Assembly: GCA_010671975.1 (NCBI GenBank)
Contig: JAAHIA010000261.1
Span: 1 to 7,106 of the forward strand
Origin: Leptolyngbya sp. SIO4C1
Lineage (GTDB): Bacteria > Cyanobacteriota > Cyanobacteriia > Phormidesmidales > Phormidesmidaceae
DNA: 7,106 nucleotides
Reading direction: 5' to 3'
The notes beneath the pieces are model-generated. The model did not search any database. It was not told where the DNA came from and saw nothing but the letters and a program-made list of their open reading frames with translations. The position numbers and the translations under genes were made by a program. Positions 1 through 6,571 of this stretch are shown one piece after another. Position 1 is the first letter of the stretch, and the number at the start of each line of letters is the position of its first letter.

Positions 1-246
1 GAGCGGCAGCTCTTCGTTCTTGACAACCAGGTTGATGGTCGAAGCGTCAGAAACCGTGGAATTAATCAGGACCTCTACCGTGGCTAGCTGGCTGTAGGAT
101 ACATTGCCAGGTTTCTCTTTGGCCAGTAAATAATCAGAGGCCTCATAGACCAGGTTGAGCCCACAAGACTCTAATACACTCGCGAGGGACTGACGAAGAT
201 TGGTTGCTGGAGCGATGGTATTTAGAAGGGTAGTGTACCGGGCCAT
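1..246 (-). CDS. Conserved cyanobacterial hypothetical protein, N-terminal part (runs off left edge)
   Basis: An open minus-strand frame begins at an ATG at 246-244 and continues for 82 codons to the window edge, so the C-terminus is missing. The product starts MARYTTLLNTIAPATNLRQ and reads on through SYSQLATVEVLIN to VVKNEELPL at the edge. It has no signal peptide, membrane segment or catalytic motif that I can name. From memory, the pattern (MxRYT start, a D-Y-L-x-A-[KR]-E segment, a VEVLI strand, then KNEELPL) resembles a family of roughly 110-130 residue cyanobacterial proteins of unknown function; this is recollection, not a search. The frame upstream of the ATG reaches a stop with no other ATG, which supports this start. 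Only a weak purine stretch (GAAGA) precedes it. The gene is divergent from tmk, and its GC is lower than that of the genes to the right. Function unknown. Confidence 0.7.
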   Translation of the reverse strand, partial: MARYTTLLNTIAPATNLRQSLASVLESCGLNLVYEASDYLLAKEKPGNVSYSQLATVEVLINSTVSDASTINLVVKNEELPL

Positions 247-590
247 AAAGTCTTCAGGAAAAAACCTGTTTCGCGACAAACATCCAAATAAGGAAACACA
301 ATCAACTTCCTACTTACACTATTACTCAGAAAGGCAGCTGTGTTTCAAGACTGTGCCAATTTTCCAGAAGTGTAAGGTAAAATTCTGCATTCAATCTTAC
401 TTTTCTATCTCCGTACGGCGTTTCAGGAAAAATGTAGGTTGCGTATTCGCTAGCCGGGTGACTAGGCCGGCATCTGAGGGCTGGCGCTGCTGCGACAGCT
501 GGGCCCGATCTAAACTGAGTGGGCAGCTCAAACCGTTACTAAAATTACCTGTCTACTTGCTCATACGGAAGACCTTTAGATTTGCACCGC
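247..590. other. Divergent intergenic region between the leftward hypothetical gene and tmk
   Basis: This 344-base gap must hold the promoters for both flanking genes. By hand count, about 241-440 is near 39% GC, whereas 441-530 is near 64%, similar to the neighbouring coding DNA. The plus strand has -10-like TAAAAT hexamers at 378-383 and 540-545, neither with a good -35. The second lies about 45 bases before the tmk ATG and is the better candidate for tmk transcription. Two possible hairpins lie in the GC-rich patch: GCCGG/CCGGC (453-457 with 467-471), and AGCT plus GCCC paired with GGGC plus AGCT (497-506 with 521-528, two-base bulge). An 8-base inverted repeat CTTACACT/AGTGTAAG lies at 313-320 and 369-376. 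The long plus-strand frame crossing this region (200-616) looks non-coding: it is antisense to one gene, overlaps the start of the other and resembles no family I know. No tRNA, riboswitch or known small RNA was recognised. Confidence 0.6.
319..348 (-). promoter_or_regulatory. Possible sigma-70-type promoter for the leftward hypothetical gene
   Basis: On the minus strand, TTGAAA (348-343, five of six matches to the -35 consensus) is followed after 18 bases by TAATAG (324-319, a poor -10). This would give a leader of about 65 bases before the ATG at 246. The weak -10 makes it a guess based mainly on position upstream of a divergent gene. Confidence 0.2.
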
Positions 591-1274
591 ATGATTGGAA
601 AACTCATTGTGTTTGAGGGCGTTGAGGGCTGTGGAAAAACGACTCAGCTGACCCACCTGTGCACCTGGCTGCAGGAGAGCGACCTGCTCAATCAGCTGCG
701 ATCGCGCTGCGGCATTCAGGGCGTTTTGGCGACCCGCGAGCCGGGCGGTACTCAGCTGGGTCAGGCGCTGCGGCAGCTGCTGCTGCTGCCACCGGGGGAG
801 ATCTCACTGGCAGATCGAGCCGAGCTGCTGCTCTATGCGGCCGATCGGGCGCAGCATGTAGAAGAAACGATTCGACCGGCGCTAGCGGCGGGCTATCTAG
901 TGATTTGCGATCGCTACACGGCCTCTACCGTGGCCTATCAGGGCTACGGTAGACAGCTCGATCTGCAGCTGATTGAAACACTCAATCAGATTGCTACTGG
1001 CGGCCTGCAGAGCGATTTAACCCTGTGGCTGCGGCTCGAGGCGGCGGCCGGGCTAGCGCGCCTGCCGAAGCGAGGCCAGATCGATCGGATTGAGCGCTCC
1101 GGGCTGGCCTTTCACCAGAGGGTGCAGCAGGGGTTTGAAATGCTGGCTCAGCAGCAGGCCGAGTGCTTTATAGCCGTTGACGGTAGCGAGAACGAATCTG
1201 CGATCGCCGCTAAAATCAGAACGCTGGTCAGCCAAACTTTACAGCAATGGTACCTGCTCCCTTCTCAGCCCTAG
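591..1274 (+). CDS. tmk: Thymidylate kinase (dTMP kinase)
   Basis: Tmk phosphorylates dTMP to dTDP with ATP in the cytoplasm, a required step of dTTP supply for replication. The 227-residue product has the usual family length. Seen in order: the P-loop GVEGCGKTT (10-18); TREPGGT (48-54), the family motif near the dTMP site; AELLLYAADRAQHV (77-90); DRYTASTVAYQGYGR (107-121), containing the DRY signature; and a lid region with RGQIDRIE (161-168). The P-loop has no arginine after its first glycine while the lid carries several, which fits the bacterial (E. coli-like) class. The ATG at 591 gives MIGKLIVFEG, the normal family N-terminus. A TTG at 582 would add only three residues; a purine stretch GGAAG (567-571) sits 10 bases before that TTG and 19 before the ATG, so the TTG is not fully excluded. 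The stop overlaps the start of holB by 28 bases, indicating co-transcription. Three HIP1 octamers lie inside the gene. Confidence 0.97.
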   Translation: MIGKLIVFEGVEGCGKTTQLTHLCTWLQESDLLNQLRSRCGIQGVLATREPGGTQLGQALRQLLLLPPGEISLADRAELLLYAADRAQHVEETIRPALAAGYLVICDRYTASTVAYQGYGRQLDLQLIETLNQIATGGLQSDLTLWLRLEAAAGLARLPKRGQIDRIERSGLAFHQRVQQGFEMLAQQQAECFIAVDGSENESAIAAKIRTLVSQTLQQWYLLPSQP

Positions 1275-2221
1275 TTGGGCAAACCCAGGCGGTCACCCTA
1301 CTCACTCAGGCCGTGGTGCGGCAGCGCGTAGCGCCTGGCTATCTGTTTGTGGGGGCCGAGGGCGTGGGGCGCGCGCTGGCAGCGGCAGCGTTTGCCGAAT
1401 GTCTGCTAACCCCAGCTGCAGCTGCGGCCCCACCGGCGGCGCTGCGTCGTCGCATTGCCTCACGCAACCATCCTGATTTACTTTGGGTCGAGCCTACCTA
1501 CCTGCATCAGGGGCGGCCGCTGACGGTGGCTGAGGCAGCCGAGAGCGGGCTCAAGCGCCGGGGTCGACCGCAGATTCGCCTAGCACAGATTCGTGAGATT
1601 GCCCGGTTCTTAGGACAGCCGCCGCTAGAGGCAGCGCGGGCGGTGGTGGTGATTGAGCAGGCCGAGCTGATGGCCGAAGCCGCCGCCAACGGCCTGCTCA
1701 AAACGCTAGAGGAGCCGGGTCGAGCCACCGTGATTTTAATTACTGGCAACCTGCAGGCGCTGCTGCCAACGCTGGTCTCACGCTGTCAGACGGTGCCGTT
1801 TGAGCGCCTGAGCGCGGCCAACCTAGCGCAGGTGCTGCAGCAGAACGGCCGCACTGAGATTTTAGAATCAGCCGAAATTTTAGCCCTGGCCCAGGGTAGC
1901 CCAGGCGCTGCGATCGCTCACTGGCAGCAGCAACAGGCGCTACCGGACGGCTTTTTAGCCCGGGTCGAGCAGCTTCCCCAAAGCCGGCGCGAGGCGCTGG
2001 AGACCGCGCGTGAGATTGTCCAAACCCTAGATACCGAAGCCCAGCTCTGGCTGCTTGACTATTTGCTACAGCAGTGCTGGCAGCAGTCGATGCCCATAGC
2101 CCAGCTGCAGCAGCTAGAGCAGGCGCGCAAATATCTGCTTAGCTATGTGCAGCCTCGCCTGGTCTGGGAAACCTTACTGATGCAGCAAGCGACCGCTCGC
2201 TCAGCTGGGCAGAGCCGCTAG
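1247..2221 (+). CDS. holB: DNA polymerase III clamp loader, delta-prime subunit
   Basis: Delta prime is the stator subunit of the clamp loader, which places the sliding clamp on primed DNA. The 324-residue product shows the AAA+ clamp-loader plan: an N-terminal ALVGQ segment (9-12); a P-loop position reading GAEGVGRA (36-43), where the Walker lysine is arginine; a Walker B-like strand VVVIEQAE (133-140); AAANGLLKTLEEP (145-157); and the clamp-loader SRC motif (178-180), whose arginine serves as a trans-acting finger in this family. The degenerate P-loop fits delta prime, which does not hydrolyse ATP, rather than tau/gamma (DnaX). Of the four zinc-binding cysteines of E. coli delta prime, only Cys52 remains near that place; the rest is an Ala/Pro-rich stretch followed by NHPDLLWVEP. 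An insertion of about 30 residues (84-113) before the sensor helices is, as I recall, typical of cyanobacterial members. The C-terminus is helical and Gln/Leu-rich. Its ATG lies within tmk in another frame with no clear Shine-Dalgarno, so coupling to tmk translation is likely. Confidence 0.95.
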   Translation: MVPAPFSALVGQTQAVTLLTQAVVRQRVAPGYLFVGAEGVGRALAAAAFAECLLTPAAAAAPPAALRRRIASRNHPDLLWVEPTYLHQGRPLTVAEAAESGLKRRGRPQIRLAQIREIARFLGQPPLEAARAVVVIEQAELMAEAAANGLLKTLEEPGRATVILITGNLQALLPTLVSRCQTVPFERLSAANLAQVLQQNGRTEILESAEILALAQGSPGAAIAHWQQQQALPDGFLARVEQLPQSRREALETAREIVQTLDTEAQLWLLDYLLQQCWQQSMPIAQLQQLEQARKYLLSYVQPRLVWETLLMQQATARSAGQSR

Positions 2222-2231
2222 ATTTGCAGAC

Positions 2232-2251
2232 GCCGCTGGTCGGCTTGTTTT
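2232..2251 (+). terminator. Weak candidate intrinsic terminator after holB
   Basis: Eleven bases after the holB stop, GCCG (2232-2235) can pair with CGGC (2241-2244) around a five-base loop, followed by TTGTTTT. The layout is that of a rho-independent terminator, but a four-pair stem is short. Cyanobacteria are generally reported to lack Rho, which makes an intrinsic signal between these functionally unrelated genes reasonable. It may only be partial. Confidence 0.3.
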
Positions 2252-2272
2252 ACAGTAGTTGCAGGATAGATT
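2245..2272 (+). promoter_or_regulatory. Possible promoter for the CheB-CheR-kinase gene
   Basis: TTGTTT (2245-2250) and TAGATT (2267-2272) are separated by 16 bases and would start transcription near 2279, leaving a short leader with the ribosome binding site at 2297-2300. Both boxes match the consensus only partly, and the -35 overlaps the T-tract of the candidate terminator. This is a positional guess. Confidence 0.2.
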
Positions 2273-2296
2273 ACACTCAGCTGCCTATACTCATGT

Positions 2297-2300
2297 GGAG
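2297..2300 (+). promoter_or_regulatory. Ribosome binding site that fixes the start of the hybrid kinase
   Basis: GGAG ends six bases before the ATG at 2307. The frame is open further upstream to a TTG at 2259, but that codon has no comparable purine stretch before it, and the 16 extra residues do not belong to the CheB fold. This supports the ATG at 2307 as the start. Confidence 0.65.
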
Positions 2301-2306
2301 ATTGAC

Positions 2307-5300
2307 ATGGCCGCCTCTAGTGCGCAAAACAGTGGCTTCTTTGCAGTCGGAATTGGAGCTTCCGCAGGCGGGCTGAGAGCGCTAGAAAACTTCTTTGAAA
2401 ATATGCCGCATGACAGCGGTGCGGCGTTTGTGGTGATTCAGCATCTTTCTCCAGACTTTAAGAGCCTGATGAACCAGCTGCTCGGTCGGCGTACCCGCAT
2501 GGCCATCCACGTGGTAGAAGACGGCATGGTGCTAGCGCCCAACTCGGTCTACCTGATCCCGCCGGGCAAAAACCTGACGATTGCCGGGCAGCAGCTGCAT
2601 CTGCAAAGTCAAGAGCGTAGCCAGCGCCAGCGGCCTCACTTTCCAATCAACCTCTTTTTTGAGTCTTTAGCAAAAGCCTTTAACGACAAAGCCGTTGGCG
2701 TTGTCCTATCCGGTACCGGCAGCGATGGCTCGCAGGGGCTCCAGCTGATCAATGAAGTGAATGGCATAGCGCTGGTGCAAGAGCCCAGCACAGCTGAGTT
2801 TGACGGCATGCCCCAAAGCGCGATCGCAACCGGCGTTGTGGATCTGGTGCTGCCGGCTGCAGAGCTGGCTCAGGCCATCTATCAGTTTGTTTCTTCGCCG
2901 CTGGCGTTTGCTCGGTTTCGCCAAGATCAGCAGAGCCAGCTCAAGCCCAGTCAAGTTGACCAAGTCACGAAGCTGCTGGTCCAGCAAGAAAAAATTGACT
3001 TCACGCAGTATAAGCTCAGCACGCTCGGTCGGCGCATTCAGCGGCGCTGTCTGCTGTCGGGGTATCGCAACTTTGAAGACTACATTCGTCGGCTTGGCAC
3101 CTCAGAGGAAGAGCGCGCCATCTTAAAAGCCGATTTGCTCGTGAGCGTGACCCGCTTCTTTCGCGATGCAGCTGTTTGGGCCTATCTAGAAGCAGATGTC
3201 TTACCAAAGCTGGTTAAAGAAGCCAATCCTAGCGAACCCTTGCGCATCTGGGTGACCGCTTGCGCAACAGGGGAAGAAGCCTATTCGATGGCAATCTTAA
3301 TCAAAGAAGCCGTTGAGCGCGCTGCCAAATCGTTAGATGTCAAAATATTTGCTACCGATATTGATCAGAGCGCGCTCGAAAAAGCCTCCCAGGGGGTCTA
3401 CTCAGCCGCGATCGCTAACGACGTCAGCCCAGAGCGGCTAGAGCGATTTTTCATGCCTAAAGGCAGCAACTTTGAAGTCTCACGAACGCTGCGCGAGATG
3501 CTGATCTTTGCTCAGCACAACCTGATCAAAGACGCCGGCTTTACCCGGATGAGCCTGGTCACCTGCCGCAACGTGCTCATTTATCTACAGTCTGAGCTAC
3601 AGCAGCAGGTGCTCAGAAGCCTGCATTTTTCGCTTCGTCCGCAGGGCACGCTGGTTCTTGGCGAAGCCGAAACGCTCGGCGAGCTAGAAGACGAATTTAA
3701 TCCGCTACAGCGCCAGTGGAAGGTCTATCAAAAGCGCCGCGACGTGCGTCTGCCGCTGCTGACTAAGCATCTGCCAGCCGTTTCGCAAGCGGTTTTTCAC
3801 TATCGGCAGCAGCAGAGCAATAACCAGCCTCGCTTTGATCCGCTCATTGAGTCTGCGTTTACTGCCTTCGTCACCCATCGCAGAGCCACCTGCTTTTTGG
3901 TCAATCGCCAAAACGAGCTGCTGCACGTCTGCGGCGATGCGCTGAATATCTTACGCGTGCCGGCGGGTCGAGCCTCGCAAGATGCCATCAAGCTGGTACC
4001 AGCCTCCCTACAGCTGCCGCTCAATACGGCACTACATCGAGCTCGGCAGCAGGAAACCACGATTCAATACGGCGGCCTCAGCTGGGATGAAACGGCTCAA
4101 AGCCTAACGCTGCAGGTAACCTATCAGGCCGCTCGGCAGATGGTTAGCGACTTTTTGATGGTGCTGATTGAGGTCACCGATCGACCCGCTACCCCTGCCC
4201 CTGAGCAGTTTAAAACGAATACCGAAGCGGCTCAGCGCATTCTAGAGCTAGAGCAGGCGCTGCAGCAAACTCGAGAAAATTTACAGGCCACCATTGAAGA
4301 ATTAGAAACCACGAATGAAGAGCAGCAGGCCACTAACGAAGAGCTGATTGCCTCCAATGAGGAGCTGCAAAGCACCAATGAAGAGCTGCAGTCAGTCAAC
4401 GAGGAGCTCTATACCGTCAACGCGGAGTATCAGGCCAAGATCCAAGAGCTCACCCAGCTCAATAACGACATCAACAATCTGCTAGCCAATATTGATGTTG
4501 GCGTCGTCTTCTTAGACGCGGCCCTAAGGGTGCGCAAGTTTACTCCGAAATCGACGCAGGTGATCAATTTGGTTGAGGCCGACACAGGTCGTCCGATTGA
4601 GCACCTGTCTCATAATCTGCAAGCCGTTGATCTTGTAGCGCTGCTTGAGCAGGTCGTCCAGACAGGTCAGCCAGTGCAGCAGGAGGTAAAGCTGCGCAAG
4701 CATCAGACCGACTGGCTGATGCGCATTCAGCGCTATCGCTTAGAAGATAATCAGACTGCAGGGCTGGTGCTGACGCTGTTTGATATTAGCGACCTAAAGC
4801 AGGTGCAGCGGCAGCTAGAAAACGCCGAAATGCAGCTAAGGCAGTCCAATGAAGTGCTAGAACAGCGCGTCCAGCTGCGCACCGCTGAGCTGCAAGAGAG
4901 CCAGCGCTTTATTCAATCGATCACGGAGGCGACGCCCAATCTGCTCTATATCTATGACCTCATTGAGCAGCGTAACCTCTACAGCAATCGGCTGCTGACC
5001 GAAATTTTGGGCTACTCAGCCGAGGAAATTAAATCAATGGGCGCTGATGTCCTACCGCAGCTCATGTATCCTGACGATCTACCTCGAATTTTGCGCTATC
5101 ATCAGCAGATTCGCTCAGCCACACCGACTAGCGATGGCGGACTCTTTCAGATTGAATATCGAGCCCGAGACAGCCAAGGCGAGTGGCGCTGGTTCTATAG
5201 CCAAGACACTATCTTTGAGCGCGATTCGCAGGGCATGCCCACGCAGATTCTCGGATCGGCAATTGACATTAGCGATCGCAAGCGGGCCGAAGCGCAGCTA

Positions 5301-6497
5301 CAGGCCAGCGAAGCCCGCTATCGCTATCTCTACAATCACACCCCGATCATGCTGCACTCAATCGATGCAACCGGTCGGCTGCTTAGCGTTAGCGACTACT
5401 GGCTTGCGCGCCTGGGCTACAGCCGCCATGAGGTGATTGGTCGCCCGCTCACCGACTTCCTGACGCCGGAATCCAAGCGCTATGCCCTCGAAGTTGAGCT
5501 GCCGGAGTTTTTTGCGACCGGCGAAGTTAAAAACGTTGCCTATCAGGTTGTTTGCAAGTCGCAAGCCATTCTCGATGTGATGCTGTCAGCAACGGCTAAA
5601 CGGAATGACGCCGGTGAGTTTGTGAGCTCCCTGACGGTGATGATCGACGTGACCGCCCAAAAGCACACAGCAGCTGAGCTCACCAAGTATCAAAATCAGC
5701 TCGAAGAGCTAGTAGAAGCGCGCGCAACTGAGCTGCAGCAGGCTAACGCGCGCTTACAAACAGAGGTGCAGGAACGTGAAAAGGCTCAGGCTGAACTGGC
5801 ACAGCGAGCGCAGGCGCTGGAGCGCTCTAATGCCGATCTAGAACAGTTTGCTTATGCCATTTCTCACGATCTGCAGGAGCCGCTGCGCGCCATGACCGTC
5901 TTTGCACAGCTGCTAGAGCAGGACTATGGCTCAGACCTCAACCGGGAAGCGCTAGACTACGTTGCTAGCATTGTTGAGGGCGGCAATCGTATGCACACCA
6001 TGATTAACGGACTGCTAGACTATTCCCGCATTGTAGAGACCGATCGTAGCCTCCAGCCAGTTTCCCTCGCGGCGGTGCTGGACGCTGCCCTTGCCAACCT
6101 TGGTCCAGCCATCGCTGAGACAGCGGCCAGCATTACGCACGATTCGCTGCCAACGCTGAGCTGCGATCGCAATCAAATGACGCAGCTGTTTCAGAACCTG
6201 ATCGGCAACGCCATCAAATTTCGCAGCGCCGAGCCGCTCACCATCCACATTGGCGCTCAGCCGCAAACCGGTGAATGGCTGATTAGCATACGCGACAACG
6301 GCATCGGCATGTTAGACAAGCATCAGGTCAGGATTTTCATGCTCTTCAAGCGGCTGCACAGCCGCAGCCAGTATGAAGGTCACGGCATTGGGCTAGCGAT
6401 TTGCAAAAAGATCGTTGAGCGCCACGGAGGCCGAATTTGGGTAGAGTCCAGCGTGGGACAAGGTTCAACGTTCTATTTTACGCTGTCGGCTGACTGA
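2307..6497 (+). CDS. CheB-CheR-PAS-histidine kinase hybrid signalling protein
   Basis: A 1396-residue protein with no membrane segment, so probably cytoplasmic. Domains in order: CheB methylesterase (about 10-195) with the catalytic serine in GIGASAGGL (Ser19), His46 in IQHLSPDF and Asp140 in SGTGSDG; CheR methyltransferase (about 215-475) with DFTQYK, RRIQRR, VTRFFRD (281-287), SAM loop ACATGEEAYS (318-327), ATDID (349-353) and CRNVLIY (420-426); a divergent PAS-like region (about 520-625); a coiled coil (about 642-720) built of NEEL heptads; a PAS_10-like domain (about 722-830); a linker helix; two further PAS domains (about 866-990, ending in ILGSAIDISDRKRAE, and 1002-1118); a second helical linker (1120-1180); a HisKA-type helix with phospho-acceptor His1187 in SHDLQEPLR; and a kinase ATPase domain with an N box around FQNLIGNAIKF (1295-1305), G1 DNGIG (1330-1334) and G2 GHGIGLA (1358-1364). 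The DHp and ATPase motifs resemble the phytochrome (Cph1-like) kinase class. No receiver domain is present. Known family activities are glutamyl methylation and demethylation of chemoreceptors; the true substrate and the partner response regulator are not visible here. The start is the ATG preceded by GGAG. Confidence 0.96.
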   Translation: MAASSAQNSGFFAVGIGASAGGLRALENFFENMPHDSGAAFVVIQHLSPDFKSLMNQLLGRRTRMAIHVVEDGMVLAPNSVYLIPPGKNLTIAGQQLHLQSQERSQRQRPHFPINLFFESLAKAFNDKAVGVVLSGTGSDGSQGLQLINEVNGIALVQEPSTAEFDGMPQSAIATGVVDLVLPAAELAQAIYQFVSSPLAFARFRQDQQSQLKPSQVDQVTKLLVQQEKIDFTQYKLSTLGRRIQRRCLLSGYRNFEDYIRRLGTSEEERAILKADLLVSVTRFFRDAAVWAYLEADVLPKLVKEANPSEPLRIWVTACATGEEAYSMAILIKEAVERAAKSLDVKIFATDIDQSALEKASQGVYSAAIANDVSPERLERFFMPKGSNFEVSRTLREMLIFAQHNLIKDAGFTRMSLVTCRNVLIYLQSELQQQVLRSLHFSLRPQGTLVLGEAETLGELEDEFNPLQRQWKVYQKRRDVRLPLLTKHLPAVSQAVFHYRQQQSNNQPRFDPLIESAFTAFVTHRRATCFLVNRQNELLHVCGDALNILRVPAGRASQDAIKLVPASLQLPLNTALHRARQQETTIQYGGLSWDETAQSLTLQVTYQAARQMVSDFLMVLIEVTDRPATPAPEQFKTNTEAAQRILELEQALQQTRENLQATIEELETTNEEQQATNEELIASNEELQSTNEELQSVNEELYTVNAEYQAKIQELTQLNNDINNLLANIDVGVVFLDAALRVRKFTPKSTQVINLVEADTGRPIEHLSHNLQAVDLVALLEQVVQTGQPVQQEVKLRKHQTDWLMRIQRYRLEDNQTAGLVLTLFDISDLKQVQRQLENAEMQLRQSNEVLEQRVQLRTAELQESQRFIQSITEATPNLLYIYDLIEQRNLYSNRLLTEILGYSAEEIKSMGADVLPQLMYPDDLPRILRYHQQIRSATPTSDGGLFQIEYRARDSQGEWRWFYSQDTIFERDSQGMPTQILGSAIDISDRKRAEAQLQASEARYRYLYNHTPIMLHSIDATGRLLSVSDYWLARLGYSRHEVIGRPLTDFLTPESKRYALEVELPEFFATGEVKNVAYQVVCKSQAILDVMLSATAKRNDAGEFVSSLTVMIDVTAQKHTAAELTKYQNQLEELVEARATELQQANARLQTEVQEREKAQAELAQRAQALERSNADLEQFAYAISHDLQEPLRAMTVFAQLLEQDYGSDLNREALDYVASIVEGGNRMHTMINGLLDYSRIVETDRSLQPVSLAAVLDAALANLGPAIAETAASITHDSLPTLSCDRNQMTQLFQNLIGNAIKFRSAEPLTIHIGAQPQTGEWLISIRDNGIGMLDKHQVRIFMLFKRLHSRSQYEGHGIGLAICKKIVERHGGRIWVESSVGQGSTFYFTLSAD
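4314..4439 (+). repeat. Six tandem heptads (21-base periodicity) encoding an N-E-E-L coiled coil
   Basis: Residues 670-711 of the hybrid kinase form six consecutive seven-residue units: NEEQQAT, NEELIAS, NEELQST, NEELQSV, NEELYTV, NAEYQAK. The codons vary between units (AAT/AAC, GAA/GAG, CTG/CTC), so the repetition is kept at protein level and is not a recent DNA duplication. The units continue a longer helix that begins near residue 642 and leads into the PAS_10-like domain. Such heptads between the CheR and PAS parts are characteristic of CheB/CheR fusion proteins and probably form a dimeric signalling coiled coil. Confidence 0.85.
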
Positions 6498-6571
6498 GCC
6501 CAGACGCGCTCAGCCCAGTGAAGGACAAAACTACACCGTATAGTTTAGTTATAGGCATTTACCACGCGACC

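Larger units (their letters stand above)
698..6170. repeat. Eight dispersed HIP1 palindromes (GCGATCGC)
   Basis: Exact octamers occur at 698-705, 907-914, 1200-1207, 1910-1917, 2820-2827, 3408-3415, 5272-5279 and 6163-6170: three in tmk, one in holB, four in the hybrid kinase. Random expectation for a given octamer in 7.1 kb is about 0.1, somewhat higher at this GC. HIP1 over-representation is a well-known mark of many cyanobacterial genomes. None lies in the first 697 bases or in the exporter fragment. Confidence 0.9.

Noticed and set aside
397..531. 44-codon minus-strand open stretch with a TTG start in the GC-rich patch
   Set aside because: No ATG, no ribosome binding site and no recognisable protein; kept only as part of the intergenic observation.
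200..616. 138-codon plus-strand open frame
   Set aside because: It lies antisense to the start of the leftward gene, crosses the intergenic region and overlaps the tmk start in another frame; the sequence is Cys/Arg-rich with no family resemblance.
72..934. 13-base direct repeat CCTCTACCGTGGC at 72-84 and 922-934
   Set aside because: About 0.4 such matches are expected by chance in 7.1 kb, and the copies lie in unrelated genes, so no mobile-element meaning is supported.
2286..2291. TATACT as a -10 box for the hybrid kinase
   Set aside because: No -35 at a workable distance, and the transcript would begin within the ribosome binding site.
2259..2306. Upstream TTG start for the hybrid kinase adding 16 residues
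   Set aside because: The ATG at 2307 has GGAG six bases upstream, while the TTG has no such signal and the extra residues fall outside the CheB fold.
6494..6513. CTGAGC/GCTCAG hairpin as terminator of the hybrid kinase gene
   Set aside because: Six-pair stem with an eight-base loop and no following T-tract; it also overlaps the stop codon.
6538..6551. NtcA-type site (GTA-N8-TAC) upstream of the exporter gene
   Set aside because: GTA at 6538 is followed eight bases later by TTA, not TAC, so the motif is not met.
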